NCBI RefSeq assembly: GCF_003633895.1
Contig: NZ_RBID01000011.1
Span: 434,001-498,000, forward strand
From: Vogesella indigofera
Lineage (GTDB): Bacteria > Pseudomonadota > Gammaproteobacteria > Burkholderiales > Chromobacteriaceae
Reading direction: 5' to 3'
Length of the DNA stretch: 64,000 nt
The position numbers were made by a program, and so were the translations under genes. A model generated the notes under the pieces. The model had not been told where the DNA came from. It did no database searches and saw only the letters and a list, made by a program, of their open reading frames with translations. This document shows positions 7,671 to 17,469 of this stretch, in pieces; positions within the stretch are counted from its first letter, which is position 1; the number at the start of each line of letters is the position of its first letter.

Positions 7671-7750
7671 GGTCGCCAATGGCGGTGACCGGGACAGGGA
7701 CAATGAGGTCCGTTCGGCGTGGCGCAAGTCACACCGGCGGACCTTTTTTC
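7671..7750 (+). promoter_or_regulatory. ANTAR-responsive leader/attenuator of nirB
   Basis: Hairpin 1: GGTCGCC, loop AATGGC, GGTGACC (7671-7690). Hairpin 2: GGAC, loop AATGAG, GTCC (7698-7711). Both loops have A1 and G4. The terminator arm AGGTCCG (7706-7712) pairs with CGGACCT (7738-7744) followed by a T-run, and competes with hairpin 2. This is the clearest of the three leaders. Confidence 0.87.
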
Positions 7751-7834
7751 GTTTCGGCACCGCTACGGCAATGACGACGGGCGGCGCAGGCAGGACACCG
7801 CGCAATGCGTCGCAAATCAGACAAAGGAAACACC

Positions 7835-10282
7835 ATGAAGAAGCTCAAATTGGTAATGGTCGGCAACGGCATGGCCGGGGTGCGCACGCTGGAAGAGCTG
7901 CTCAAGCTGACCCCGGAGCTGTACGACATCACCGTGTTCGGTGCCGAACCGTACGCCAACTACAACCGCATCCTGCTGTCGCCGGTGCTGACCGGCGAGC
8001 AGACGCTGCCGGAAATCATGCTCAACGATGTCGACTGGTATGCCGAGCACGGCATCACCCTGCATCTGGGCAAGGAAGTGGTGGACATCGACCGCGGCCG
8101 CCGCATCGTGCGCGCCGCCGACGGCACCACCGCCGAGTACGACCGCCTGCTGCTGGCCACCGGCTCCAACCCGTTCATCCTGCCGGTGCCGGGCAAGGAA
8201 CTGGACGGCGTGGTCACCTTCCGTGACATCCACGACGTCAACACCATGATCGATGCCGCGGCCAACCATCAGCACGCGGTGGTGATCGGCGGTGGCCTGC
8301 TGGGGCTGGAAGCGGCCAACGGTCTCGCCGCACGCGGCATGAAGGTGACCGTGGTGCACCTGGGCGAATGGCTGCTCGACCGCCAGCTGGATCGCACCGC
8401 CGCCGCCATGCTGCAGGACACGCTGCAGGAACGCGGCCTGACCTTCCTGCTGCAGAAGCAGACCGCCGAGCTGGTGGCCGGCAGCAGCGGCCGCGTCGCC
8501 AGCGTGCGCTTCAAGGATGGCGAGGAAGTGCCGGCCGATCTGGTGGTGATGGCGGTCGGCATCCGCCCCAACTTCAGCCTGGCGGAACAGAGCGGCATCT
8601 ACTGCGACCGCGGCATCGTGGTCAACGACTTCATGCAGACCTTCGACCCGCGCGTCTATGCGGTGGGCGAGTGCGTCAGCCACCGCGGCGTCAGCTACGG
8701 CCTGGTGGCGCCGCTGTTCGACATGGCGAAAGTGGTGGCCAACCACCTGGCCAACTTCGGCATCGCCCGCTACGTGCCGGCGGCGACCAGCACCAAGCTG
8801 AAAGTGACCGGGGTGGACCTGTTCTCCGCCGGCAACTTCATGGGCGGCGACGGTCATGAGGAAATCACGCTGTCCGATCCGGTCGGCGGCATCTACAAGA
8901 AGCTGATCGTTAAGGACGACAAGCTGGTCGGCGCCTGCCTGTATGGCGACACCGCCGACGGCGGCTGGTATTTCCGCCTGATCCGCGAAGGGCACGCCAT
9001 CCACGAAATGCGCGAACAGCTGATGCTGGGCGAGGGCGCCATCGGCGACGTCGGCCACGCCGGCCAGAACCGCGCGATGGGCATGAGCGACGATGCCGAA
9101 GTGTGCGGCTGCAACGGCGTGTGCAAGGGCAGCATCGTCAAGGCGATCCAGGAGAAGGGCCTGTTCACCGTCGACGAGGTGAAGAAGCACACCAAGGCGG
9201 CCAGCTCCTGCGGCTCCTGCACCGGCCTGGTGGAGCAGATCCTGATCAACTGCGTCGGCGGCGCCGCCGACGTGAAGCCGAAATCGGAAAAGGCGATCTG
9301 CGGCTGTACCGAACTCAACCACGGCCAGGTGCGGCAGGCGATCCGCGAACAGCACCTGACCTCGCTGGCGGACACCTTTACCGCGCTGAACTGGCGCTCG
9401 ATGGACGGCTGCAGCAGCTGCCGCCCGGCCATCAACTACTACCTGATCTCCAGCTGGCCGGGCGAGGCGAAGGACGATCCGCAGTCGCGCTTCATCAACG
9501 AACGCGTGCACGCCAACATCCAGAAGGACGGCACCTACTCGGTGATCCCGCGGATGTGGGGCGGCGTCACCAACCCGTCCGAGCTGCGCCGCATCGCCGA
9601 TGTTGCCGACAAGTACGACATCCCGATGGTGAAAGTCACCGGCGGCCAGCGTATCGACCTGCTGGGGGTGAAGAAGGAAGACCTGCCGAAAGTGTGGGCC
9701 GATCTGGACATGCCGTCCGGCCACGCCTACGGCAAGAGCCTGCGCACGGTGAAAACCTGTGTCGGCAGCGAGTTCTGCCGCTTCGGCACCCAGGATTCGA
9801 CGCAGATGGGCATCGATCTGGAACACGACCTGTTCGGCATGTGGAGCCCGGCCAAGGTCAAGCTGGCGGTGTCCGGCTGCCCGCGCAACTGCTCCGAGGC
9901 CGGCATCAAGGATGTGGGCATCATCGGCGTCGACTCCGGCTGGGAGCTGTACATCGGCGGCAACGGCGGCATCAAGACCGAGGTGGCCGAGTTCCTGTGC
10001 AAGGTGAAAACGCACGACGAGGTGATGGTGTACAGCGGCGCCTTCCTGCAGCTGTACCGCGAGGAGGCGTTCTATCTGGAGCGCACCGTGCACTATCTGC
10101 ACCGCGTCGGCATGGAGTACATCAAGCAGCGGGTGCTGGCCGACGAGGTTGGCCGCAACGAGCTGTACGCGCGACTGAAGTTCGCGCTGACCTTTGAGCA
10201 GGACCCGTGGGCGGAGCGCACCAAGGGTGGCGTGGCCCGTCACGAGTTTGAAGCGCTGAGCATCGAAACGGTTACCGCCTGA
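7835..10282 (+). CDS. nirB: assimilatory nitrite reductase [NAD(P)H], large subunit
   Basis: 815-residue cytoplasmic siroheme/Fe-S flavoenzyme that reduces nitrite to ammonium. The N terminus is a pyridine-nucleotide-disulfide oxidoreductase domain (MVGNGMAGVRTLEELL; second nucleotide fold VVIGGGLLGLEAANGLAARG). Two BFD-like [2Fe-2S] segments follow (VCGCNGVCKGSIV...SCGSC and AICGCTELNHGQV...GCSSC). The C-terminal half carries the siroheme-4Fe4S ligands in TCVGSEFCRFG and VSGCPRNCSEAG. The ATG at 7835 follows AAAGGAAACACC and is preferred over an upstream in-frame ATG at 7805. nirD follows after 67 bases. Confidence 0.95.
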   Translation: MKKLKLVMVGNGMAGVRTLEELLKLTPELYDITVFGAEPYANYNRILLSPVLTGEQTLPEIMLNDVDWYAEHGITLHLGKEVVDIDRGRRIVRAADGTTAEYDRLLLATGSNPFILPVPGKELDGVVTFRDIHDVNTMIDAAANHQHAVVIGGGLLGLEAANGLAARGMKVTVVHLGEWLLDRQLDRTAAAMLQDTLQERGLTFLLQKQTAELVAGSSGRVASVRFKDGEEVPADLVVMAVGIRPNFSLAEQSGIYCDRGIVVNDFMQTFDPRVYAVGECVSHRGVSYGLVAPLFDMAKVVANHLANFGIARYVPAATSTKLKVTGVDLFSAGNFMGGDGHEEITLSDPVGGIYKKLIVKDDKLVGACLYGDTADGGWYFRLIREGHAIHEMREQLMLGEGAIGDVGHAGQNRAMGMSDDAEVCGCNGVCKGSIVKAIQEKGLFTVDEVKKHTKAASSCGSCTGLVEQILINCVGGAADVKPKSEKAICGCTELNHGQVRQAIREQHLTSLADTFTALNWRSMDGCSSCRPAINYYLISSWPGEAKDDPQSRFINERVHANIQKDGTYSVIPRMWGGVTNPSELRRIADVADKYDIPMVKVTGGQRIDLLGVKKEDLPKVWADLDMPSGHAYGKSLRTVKTCVGSEFCRFGTQDSTQMGIDLEHDLFGMWSPAKVKLAVSGCPRNCSEAGIKDVGIIGVDSGWELYIGGNGGIKTEVAEFLCKVKTHDEVMVYSGAFLQLYREEAFYLERTVHYLHRVGMEYIKQRVLADEVGRNELYARLKFALTFEQDPWAERTKGGVARHEFEALSIETVTA

Positions 10283-10349
10283 ACCGGCGACTTGTCCATC
10301 AGCCACGGCAGCCCCGCGCCGCCGTGGCCACCACCGAAAGGATCACATC

Positions 10350-10667
10350 ATGAGCCGCAACTGGAAAACCATCTGCCAGCTGAACGACATCCCGGCGCAG
10401 GGCGCCCGCGTGCTGAAGCGTGACGACGGCGACGACATCGCCATCTTTCGCACCATCGACGACCAGGTGTTCGCGCTGGTCGACAAGTGCCCGCACAAGG
10501 GCGGGCCACTGTCGCAGGGCATCGTCTCCGGTCGCACCGTGACCTGCCCGCTGCACAACTGGAATATCGATCTGGCCACCGGCCAGGCCTGCGCGCCGGA
10601 CGAGGGCTGTAGCGGCCACATCCCGGTGAAGCTGGAAGCGGGCGCCATTTTTCTGGCGCTGGATTGA
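10350..10667 (+). CDS. nirD: nitrite reductase small subunit (Rieske-type)
   Basis: 105-residue partner of NirB. It has a complete Rieske [2Fe-2S] ligand set, CPHKGGPLSQG and CPLHNWNIDL, unlike some enterobacterial NirD proteins that lack the ligands. CCGAAAGGATCACATC precedes the start. It lies between nirB and the nitrate reductase gene, so one transcript probably makes the whole nitrate-to-ammonium route. Confidence 0.93.
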   Translation: MSRNWKTICQLNDIPAQGARVLKRDDGDDIAIFRTIDDQVFALVDKCPHKGGPLSQGIVSGRTVTCPLHNWNIDLATGQACAPDEGCSGHIPVKLEAGAIFLALD

Positions 10668-10706
10668 GCATTGCATCAACAAGGTTGGCCGCAAGGAGAC
10701 TAGAAC

Positions 10707-13391
10707 ATGACTGAAACAACGGGACACCACCACACCGTCTCCTCCATCTGCTGCTATTGCGGCACCGGCTGCGGCGTCGAGATCACCACCGACGGCAGCC
10801 GCGTGCTGGCGGTGACCGGCGACGGCGCCCATCCGGCCAACTTCGGCCGCCTGTGCAGCAAGGGCCGCACCCTCGGCGACACCACCGGCCGGCCATCGGC
10901 ACGGCTGTTGCGGCCAACCTTGCGGCTGTCCAAGGATGAACCGGCGCAGGAAGTCAGCTGGGATAGCGCGCTGGAGGCGGTCAGCGGCAAGCTTGCCGAC
11001 GCCATCCGCCAGCACGGCCCGGATTCGGTCGGCTTCTACCTGTCCGGCCAGCTGCTGACCGAGGACTACTACCTGTTCAACAAGCTGGCGCGCGGCCTGG
11101 TCGGCACCAACAACGTCGACACCAACTCGCGGCTGTGCATGTCCAGCGCCGTCACCGGCTACAAGCTGACGCTGGGCGCCGACGCGCCGCCGGCCTGCTA
11201 CGACGACTTCGACCACGCCGAGTGCGTGCTGATCGCCGGCTCCAATATGGCGTTCGCCCACCCGGTGCTGTTCCGCCGCCTGGAAGACGCCAAGGCCGCC
11301 AACCCGGCGATGAAGATCATCGTCGTCGATCCGCGCCGCACCGATACCGCCAGCATCGCCGACCTGTACCTGCCGGTGCTGCCCGGCACCGACGTGGCGC
11401 TGTTCCATGGCATGCTCAACGTGATGATCTGGGAAGAGCTGATCGACCGTGCCTTTATCGAACAACATACGGAAGGCTTTGCCGTGCTCAAGCAGCGGCT
11501 GCAGGAATTCACCCCGCGCGCCGCCGCCGAGCTGTGCGGCATCAGCGAGCAGGACCTGGTCACCGCCGCGCGCTGGTTTGCCCAAAGCGCGGCCACGCTG
11601 TCCTGCTACACCATGGGCCTGAACCAGTACAGCAACGGCAGCGACAAGAACGCGGCGCTGATCCACCTGCATCTGGCTACCGGCCACATCGGCCGTCCCG
11701 GCTGCGGCCCGTTTTCACTGACCGGCCAGCCCAACGCGATGGGCGGGCGCGAGGTCGGCGGTCTCGCTACCGCGCTACCCGGCCACCGTGAGCCAAGCAA
11801 TGCCGCGCACCGCGCCGAAGTGGCCGCACTGTGGGGCGTGCCGGCGCTGCCGGCCACGCCGGGGCTGGCGGCGGTGGAGCTGTTCGAGGCCGCGGCGGAG
11901 GGCAAGATCAAGGTGCTGTGGATCGTGTGCACCAACCCGGCGCAGTCGATGCCGGAGCAGGCGCTGGTGCGCGCCGCGCTGGAAAAGGTGGACTGCGTGA
12001 TCGTGCAGGAAGCGTTCAACACCAGCGAGACGCTGGCCTACGCCGACATCGTGCTGCCGGCCGCCACCTGGCCGGAAAAGGACGGCACCGTCACCAATAG
12101 CGAGCGCCGCATCAGCCGCGTGCGCGCCGCGCTGCCGGCACCGGGACAGGCGCGCGAAGACTGGCGCATCGCCGACGACGTGGCGCAAAGGTTGGCCGCA
12201 AGCATCGCGCCGGAGCGGCTGCCGGCGTTCGGCTTTGTCGATGCCGCCGCGGTGTTCGCCGAGCACGCCACCACCACCGCCGGCCGCGATCTGGATTACA
12301 GCGCGCTCAGCTACGCGCTGCTGGACGAGCGCGGGCCGCAGCAGTGGCCGTTCCGCGACGGCCACGGCACCGCGCGGCTGTACGGCGACGGCATGTTCGC
12401 CACCGCATCCGGCCGCGCGCAGTTTGTCGATGTCGCCTGGCGCACGGTCAGCGACAAGGTGTCGGCGCATTTTCCGCTGCGGCTGACCACGGGCCGCCTG
12501 CGCGACCACTGGCACACCATGAGCCGTACTGCGCTGGTGCCGGCACTGACCCGTCACGTGGAAGAGCCGCAGCTGGCGATGCACCCGCGCGACCTGCAGC
12601 GCCAGCGCCTGAACAGCGGCGACCTGGTCAAGGTGCGCAACAAGCGCGGCGCGATCTACCTGCCGGTGGTGGCCGACGACACGCTGCGCCCCGGCGTGGC
12701 TTTCATCCCCATGCACTGGGGCGGCGCCGCACTGGGCGGGCAGGGCATCAATGCGCTGACCACCCGCGTAGGCGATCCGCTGTCGCGGCAGCCGGAGCTG
12801 AAGCACGCCGCGGTGGCGGTGGAAGCGGCCAAGTTGCCGTGGCGCGCCACGCTGCTCTTGAAGGGCGACGCGCTGGCGGCACGGGCGCGGCTGGACGCGT
12901 TGCGCGCGCTGTTCCCGTACGCGGTGGCGGTGCCGGTGATGCTCGGCGGCGTGGAAGCGTTGCGGCTGCGGCTGGCCGCCAGCTGGGCTCCGGACGCCGC
13001 CGTACTGCAACAGCTGGCCAGCGTGCTGGAGCCGGCCGGCAGCCTGTCGGCAGCGCTGGACGACCCGGCGCGCGGCATCCTGCGGCGGGTGTGGCTGCAG
13101 GCGAAACAGCCGCTGGGCTTTGTGCTGGCCGGCGACGTGCGCGCCGATGAGGCGCTGAGCAGCTGGCTGGACGGCGGCGCGGCACCGGACAGCCTGTCGG
13201 CGCTGCTGACCGGGCAGGCGCGCGGCGCGGTGCGTTCGCGCGTGGTGTGCTCCTGCGAAGGCGTGCGCGAGGACGCGATCTGCGCCGGTATCGCCAGAGG
13301 GCTGGACGTGGACGGGCTGAAGCGCGAGCTGCGCTGCGGCACAGGCTGCGGCTCCTGTGTGCCGGAGCTGGTGCGCATGGTGGCGGCGTAA
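10707..13391 (+). CDS. nasA: assimilatory nitrate reductase, molybdopterin catalytic subunit
   Basis: 894-residue cytoplasmic Mo-bisMGD enzyme reducing nitrate to nitrite (symbol follows Klebsiella usage). The N-terminal [4Fe-4S] ligands are in CCYCGTGCGVE and GRLCSKGRTLGD. Molybdopterin-oxidoreductase motifs follow (NSRLCMSSAVTGYK; GSNMAFAHPVLFRRLED; GQPNAMGGREVGGLA). A C-terminal BFD-like [2Fe-2S] domain (VVCSCEGVREDAICAGIARG, CGTGCGSC) probably accepts electrons, as in Klebsiella-type NasA. A copy of GTTGGCCGCA overlaps the Shine-Dalgarno region (10684-10693, then AAGGAG), and two more lie in the gene. Confidence 0.94.
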   Translation: MTETTGHHHTVSSICCYCGTGCGVEITTDGSRVLAVTGDGAHPANFGRLCSKGRTLGDTTGRPSARLLRPTLRLSKDEPAQEVSWDSALEAVSGKLADAIRQHGPDSVGFYLSGQLLTEDYYLFNKLARGLVGTNNVDTNSRLCMSSAVTGYKLTLGADAPPACYDDFDHAECVLIAGSNMAFAHPVLFRRLEDAKAANPAMKIIVVDPRRTDTASIADLYLPVLPGTDVALFHGMLNVMIWEELIDRAFIEQHTEGFAVLKQRLQEFTPRAAAELCGISEQDLVTAARWFAQSAATLSCYTMGLNQYSNGSDKNAALIHLHLATGHIGRPGCGPFSLTGQPNAMGGREVGGLATALPGHREPSNAAHRAEVAALWGVPALPATPGLAAVELFEAAAEGKIKVLWIVCTNPAQSMPEQALVRAALEKVDCVIVQEAFNTSETLAYADIVLPAATWPEKDGTVTNSERRISRVRAALPAPGQAREDWRIADDVAQRLAASIAPERLPAFGFVDAAAVFAEHATTTAGRDLDYSALSYALLDERGPQQWPFRDGHGTARLYGDGMFATASGRAQFVDVAWRTVSDKVSAHFPLRLTTGRLRDHWHTMSRTALVPALTRHVEEPQLAMHPRDLQRQRLNSGDLVKVRNKRGAIYLPVVADDTLRPGVAFIPMHWGGAALGGQGINALTTRVGDPLSRQPELKHAAVAVEAAKLPWRATLLLKGDALAARARLDALRALFPYAVAVPVMLGGVEALRLRLAASWAPDAAVLQQLASVLEPAGSLSAALDDPARGILRRVWLQAKQPLGFVLAGDVRADEALSSWLDGGAAPDSLSALLTGQARGAVRSRVVCSCEGVREDAICAGIARGLDVDGLKRELRCGTGCGSCVPELVRMVAA

Positions 13392-13500
13392 TAGCGCTGG
13401 TTTTGCGATATTTGGTTATAAAACATTGGTCTAATCGAACTTTTTGTTTCAGGTATGGTGGCCGTCAGGGCCAACAGGCCGCACACGCAAAGGAAACATC

Positions 13501-14253
13501 ATGAACGGCAAGGTATGGTTGATCGGCGCAGGTCCCGGCGATGCGGAATTGCTGACCCTGAAGGCGCTGCGCGTGCTGCAGTCCTGTGACACCTGGCTGG
13601 TGGATGATCTGGTTGGCCGCGACATTCTCGATTTTGCCCGTCCCGGCACCCGCATCGTGCACGTCGGCAAGCGCGGTGGCTGCAAGTCGACGCCGCAGGC
13701 CTTCATCCTGCGGCTGATGGCGCGTTACGCTCGGCAGGGCAAGACCGTGGCACGGGTGAAGGGTGGCGACCCGTTCATCTTCGGTCGCGGCGGCGAGGAG
13801 TGGGCGTGGCTGGCGGAGCGCGGCGTGGACGTGGAGGCCGTCGGCGGCATCACAGCCGGTCTCGCCGTCGGCCCGGCGCTGGGCCTGCCGCTGACGCACC
13901 GCAGCGTCGCCCGCGGCGTGGCGCTGGTCACCGCGCACACCGTGGACGGCTCGCGTCCGGACTGGCAGGCGCTGGCTGCCTCGCAGCTGACCGTGGTCTG
14001 CTACATGGGCATGAGCGATGTCGAGGCGCTGGCCAGCGAGCTGATCGCCGCCGGCTTTGCTGCCAGCCTGCCGGTGGCGGTGGTGCACCGTGCGGGCTGT
14101 GCCGAGCAGCGCCACATCGTCACCCGATTGCAAACCTTGGCCGCCGATGTGGCGCGCAGCGGCCTGGCCAGCCCGGCGGTGATCGTGCTGGGCGAGGTGG
14201 CGGCGCTGGCGCAGGTAGAGGCAGCCGAGCAGGCGTGGCCCATCGCGGTGTAA
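13501..14253 (+). CDS. cobA: uroporphyrinogen-III C-methyltransferase
   Basis: 250-residue SUMT that methylates uroporphyrinogen III twice to precorrin-2, the siroheme precursor needed by NirB. Family motifs: VWLIGAGPGDAELLTLKA, VHVGKRGG, VARVKGGDPFIFGRGGEE, and GITAGLA. It lacks the CysG dehydrogenase/chelatase domain. AAAGGAAACATC precedes the ATG at 13501; a longer in-frame start at 13444 has no support. The 110-base gap after the nitrate reductase is AT-rich and may hold its own promoter. Confidence 0.93.
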   Translation: MNGKVWLIGAGPGDAELLTLKALRVLQSCDTWLVDDLVGRDILDFARPGTRIVHVGKRGGCKSTPQAFILRLMARYARQGKTVARVKGGDPFIFGRGGEEWAWLAERGVDVEAVGGITAGLAVGPALGLPLTHRSVARGVALVTAHTVDGSRPDWQALAASQLTVVCYMGMSDVEALASELIAAGFAASLPVAVVHRAGCAEQRHIVTRLQTLAADVARSGLASPAVIVLGEVAALAQVEAAEQAWPIAV

Positions 14254-14419
14254 GGCCCTGGCGGGTGGCTGGCAATTTAGTGGCCTGAAAATGATATTTG
14301 CGGCAATGTTGCTGCGGATTTGGCGGCTTGTTGGTGTCGATGCTGTGAAAAATCAGGCTTTATGTTAGGTTTATGGCTTGTTTGCCACCCGATCCAGACA
14401 AGAGAGAAACAGGAAAACT

Positions 14420-15616
14420 ATGTTCCAGCATGTCGAAGCCTACGCCGGCGACCCGATCCTGACCCTGGTTGAAACCTTCAACAAGGACACCCGCAATCCG
14501 AAAGTCAACCTCGGCATCGGCCTGTACTACGACGAGGAAGGCCGTATTCCGCTGCTGCCGTCGGTGCAGAAGGCCGAAGCCGCGCGCGTGGCCAGTGCCG
14601 GTGCACGCTCCTACCAGCCGATGGAAGGCGCCGCCAACTACCGCACCGCGGTGCAGCAGTTGCTGTGGGGCGCCGGCCACGAGGCGGTGACCGCCGGCCG
14701 CATTGCCACCATCCAGACCATCGGCGGCTCCGGCGCGCTGAAGATCGGCGGCGATCTGCTCAAGCGCTACTTCCCGGACAGCGAAGTGTGGGTCAGCGCG
14801 CCGACCTGGGATAACCACCGCGCCATGTTCGAAGGCGCCGGCTTTGTGGTGCACGACTACCCGTACTACGACGCCGCCACCGGCGGGGTGAAGTTCGACG
14901 AGATGATCGCCTGCTTCCAGGCGCTGCCGGCCAAGACCATCGTGCTGCTGCACCCGTGCTGCCACAACCCGACCGGCGTCGATCTCTCCAATGCGCAGTG
15001 GGAGCAGGTGATCGAGGTGGTGAAGCAGCGTGACCTGCTGCCGTTCATGGACATCGCCTACCAGGGCTTCGGCGACAGCCTGGAGGATGACGTCTTCGCC
15101 ATCCGCGCGATGACCGCCGCCGGCGTCAGCTTCTTTGTCAGCAACTCGTTCTCCAAGAATCTGTCGTTCTACGGCGAGCGCTGCGGCGGCCTGTCGGTGG
15201 TGTGCCACGATGCCGAAGAAGCCGGCCGCGTGCTGGGCCAGCTGAAGGCCACCGTGCGCCGCAACTATTCCAGCCCGCCAACCCATGGCGGGCAGGTGAC
15301 CGCCATGGTGATGATCGAGCCGGCACTGCGCACCGAGTGGGAAGGCGAAGTGACCGAGATGCGCGAGCGCATCAAGGCGATGCGCCAGAAGCTGTACGCG
15401 GTGCTGTCGGCCAAGGTGCCGGGCCGCGATTTCAGCTACTTCATCAAGCAGCGCGGCATGTTCAGCTACACCGGGCTGACGCCGGAGCAGGTGGATCGCC
15501 TGCGCGAAGAGTTCGCGGTGTACCTGGTGCGCTCCGGCCGCATGTGCGTGGCCGGCCTCAATAGCCGCAACGTGGAATACGTTGCCGATGCGATGGCGGA
15601 AGTACTGAAAGCCTGA
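14420..15616 (+). CDS. tyrB: aromatic-amino-acid/aspartate aminotransferase
   Basis: 398-residue PLP enzyme of class I (AspC/TyrB). It begins [20 protein letters not shown] and carries the PLP-lysine segment [16 protein letters not shown], the NPTGVDLS motif, and a C-terminal [19 protein letters not shown]. It transfers amino groups between glutamate and aromatic keto acids or oxaloacetate. ACAGGAAAACT precedes the start. Monocistronic: an AT-rich upstream gap of 166 bases and a strong terminator downstream. Distinguishing TyrB from AspC is not certain from sequence alone. Confidence 0.88.
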   Translation: MFQHVEAYAGDPILTLVETFNKDTRNPKVNLGIGLYYDEEGRIPLLPSVQKAEAARVASAGARSYQPMEGAANYRTAVQQLLWGAGHEAVTAGRIATIQTIGGSGALKIGGDLLKRYFPDSEVWVSAPTWDNHRAMFEGAGFVVHDYPYYDAATGGVKFDEMIACFQALPAKTIVLLHPCCHNPTGVDLSNAQWEQVIEVVKQRDLLPFMDIAYQGFGDSLEDDVFAIRAMTAAGVSFFVSNSFSKNLSFYGERCGGLSVVCHDAEEAGRVLGQLKATVRRNYSSPPTHGGQVTAMVMIEPALRTEWEGEVTEMRERIKAMRQKLYAVLSAKVPGRDFSYFIKQRGMFSYTGLTPEQVDRLREEFAVYLVRSGRMCVAGLNSRNVEYVADAMAEVLKA

Positions 15617-15640
15617 TTGCGGCCAACCCTGGCTTGCCAA

Positions 15641-15670
15641 AACGCCCCGTGTGGTCACGAGGCGTTTTTT
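15641..15670 (+). terminator. intrinsic terminator of tyrB
   Basis: AACGCC (15641-15646) pairs with GGCGTT (15661-15666), inner CGTG/CACG stem, then TTTTTT. A GTTGGCCGCA copy (minus strand, 15618-15627) lies just before it. Confidence 0.85.
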
Positions 15671-15825
15671 ATGGCGTACTTAATTATGGCGTGGTTCTGG
15701 TTTGGTACTGGCGTGCCGGCTCTGCTAAGCTGTTTGGCATGGACTGCCGCCGGGCGGAGGTACGCAGGGCGGTCATCGCTGTTTGTCTTGGGGTGTTTGT
15801 CAACGTCACAACAAGGAGTCGTCAC

Positions 15826-16161
15826 ATGGCAGGTTGGTTCGAATTGAGCAAAAGCAGCGACGGGCAGTTTCGTTTTGTGCTGAAGGCGGGCAATGCGGAA
15901 ACCATTCTCAGCAGCGAGCTGTACCACACCCGCGTCGCCGCGGAAAACGGTATCGCCTCGGTGCAAGCCAACAGTCCGCTGGAGGAGCGCTACGAGCGCA
16001 AGACCGCGGCCAACGGCAAGGCGTTTTTCAACCTCAAGGCCGGCAATCACCAGGTCATCGGCAGCAGCCAGATGTACAGCAGCGAGGCGGCACGCGATAA
16101 CGGCATCGACAGCGTCAAGACCAACGGTGGATCAACCACGATCAAGGATCTGACCGGCTAA
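15826..16161 (+). CDS. DUF1508/YegP-like protein
   Basis: 111-residue small protein made of two tandem repeats, each with the pattern F-x-L-K-A-G-N followed by S-S-x-x-Y-x-x-x-x-A-A-x-x-G-I-x-S-V (residues about 9-53 and 60-104). This is the YegP/DUF1508 fold, abundant in proteobacteria with no firmly assigned biochemical role. AACAAGGAGTCGTCAC gives a strong ribosome site for the ATG at 15826. Confidence 0.88.
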   Translation: MAGWFELSKSSDGQFRFVLKAGNAETILSSELYHTRVAAENGIASVQANSPLEERYERKTAANGKAFFNLKAGNHQVIGSSQMYSSEAARDNGIDSVKTNGGSTTIKDLTG

Positions 16162-16225
16162 AGCGCGGACAAGGGGTGCCGGACGTTTCCGGTACTGCTG
16201 CGTCGATGCTGATGTGGTCACAAAA

Positions 16226-16257
16226 AACGCCGTTCCCGCTACAGCGGGAACGGCGTT
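16226..16257 (-). terminator. intrinsic terminator of the first binding-protein gene
   Basis: 14-bp stem AACGCCGTTCCCGC / GCGGGAACGGCGTT with a 4-base loop. On the minus strand it is followed by a T6 run, immediately after the stop at 16276. Confidence 0.85.
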
Positions 16258-16275
16258 GTTGCGTCACGCTGAGGC

Positions 16276-17469
16276 TTATTGCGCGGCGGAAGCGTCGCTC
16301 GCCGGTTTGGCCACACCTGCCCACTTGCCGCCTTCCAGGCGGTACAGGGTCACGGTGCCGTTCTTGATGTCGCCGTTGCTCTCAAAGGCGATCGGGCCGG
16401 TCACGCCTTGCAGCGAGGTCTTGCCGACTTCGGCCAGGTATTTCTTCGGGTCGGCGGAGTTGGCGCGTTTCATCGCATCGATCACCACGCGGGTCGCGTC
16501 GTAGGTGTACGGCGCGTAGGCCTGGATTTCGCCGTTGAAGCGCGCCTTGTACTTGGTGTTGAACGCGGTGTAGCCCGGCATCAGCTCTTTCGAGGCGCCG
16601 GCGCTGGAGGCGTAGGCACCCTCACCATCCTTGCCCGCCAGCTTGGCGAACTCGGCAGTGTTGACCCCGTCGGCACCCATGAATACCGCGGTGATGCCCA
16701 GCTTGCGCATCTGCTTCACCAGCGGGCCGGCCTGTGCGTCCATGCCGCCGTAGAAGATCAGTTCCGGCTTCTCGCCCTTGATCGAGGTCAGGATCGCCAT
16801 GAAGTCGGTGGCGCTGTTGGTGGTGTATTCGCGCTTGACGATCGTGCCGCCGGCCGCTTCGGTAGCCTTGGCAAAGTCGTCGGCCAGGCCCTGGCCGTAG
16901 GTGGTGCGGTCGTCGATGACGGCGATGCGCTTCGACTTCAGCTCGGTCACCGCGTACTTGGCCAGCGCCTGACCCTGTTGCAGGTCATTGGCGATGATGC
17001 GGAAGGTGTTGTTGTAGCCTTGCTCGGTGAATTTCGGGCTGGTCACCGAGCCGGCGATCATGGTGATGCCGGCATCGTTATACAGGCGCGACGCCGGGAT
17101 GGCGGCGCCGGAGGTCAGGTGGCCGATCACGGCGGCAACGCCGGCGTCGACAAAGCGCTGCGCAACCTGGGTGGCGACTTTCGGGTCGGCCTGGTCGTCT
17201 TCGGAGATCACTTCAAAACGGACCGGCTTGCCGTCCAGGGTCAGCTTTTCCGCGTTGGCTTCTTCGGCAGCCAGTTGTACGCCATTGTCGGCGTCACGGC
17301 CCCAGTGTGCGAACGGGCCGGTCAGCGGGTTGGCGGAGCCGATCTTGACTACGTGTTCCTGCGCGGCAGCGGGGGCGCTGGCGGCGGCGTCTTGCTGTGG
17401 TTCGGCATTGTTGCAAGCGGCCAGCGTCAGTGCGGCTGCGGCGATAGCGGAGAGGCGATATGGATTCAT
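16276..17469 (-). CDS. branched-chain amino-acid-type ABC substrate-binding lipoprotein
   Basis: 397-residue periplasmic binding protein of the LivK/Peripla_BP_6 family. A signal peptide with lipobox LTLAAC is followed by an Ala/Gln-rich linker and a mature start VVKIGSANPLTGPFAHWGRDADNG. Motifs such as IAVIDDRTTYGQGLADDFAKA and FYGGMDAQAGPLVKQM are typical. The start at 17469 was chosen because it gives the signal peptide directly. It is paralogous to the next gene (same length, collinear motifs). No permease or ATPase gene is nearby. The ligand cannot be read from sequence. Confidence 0.87.
   Translation of the reverse strand: MNPYRLSAIAAAALTLAACNNAEPQQDAAASAPAAAQEHVVKIGSANPLTGPFAHWGRDADNGVQLAAEEANAEKLTLDGKPVRFEVISEDDQADPKVATQVAQRFVDAGVAAVIGHLTSGAAIPASRLYNDAGITMIAGSVTSPKFTEQGYNNTFRIIANDLQQGQALAKYAVTELKSKRIAVIDDRTTYGQGLADDFAKATEAAGGTIVKREYTTNSATDFMAILTSIKGEKPELIFYGGMDAQAGPLVKQMRKLGITAVFMGADGVNTAEFAKLAGKDGEGAYASSAGASKELMPGYTAFNTKYKARFNGEIQAYAPYTYDATRVVIDAMKRANSADPKKYLAEVGKTSLQGVTGPIAFESNGDIKNGTVTLYRLEGGKWAGVAKPASDASAAQ

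Noticed and set aside
7817-10306. 829-codon minus-strand open frame opposite nirB
   Set aside because: GC-rich shadow of nirB third positions, with no recognisable domain or start signal.
15617-15847. 76-codon frame with hydrophobic stretch after tyrB
   Set aside because: It runs through the tyrB terminator and has no ribosome site.
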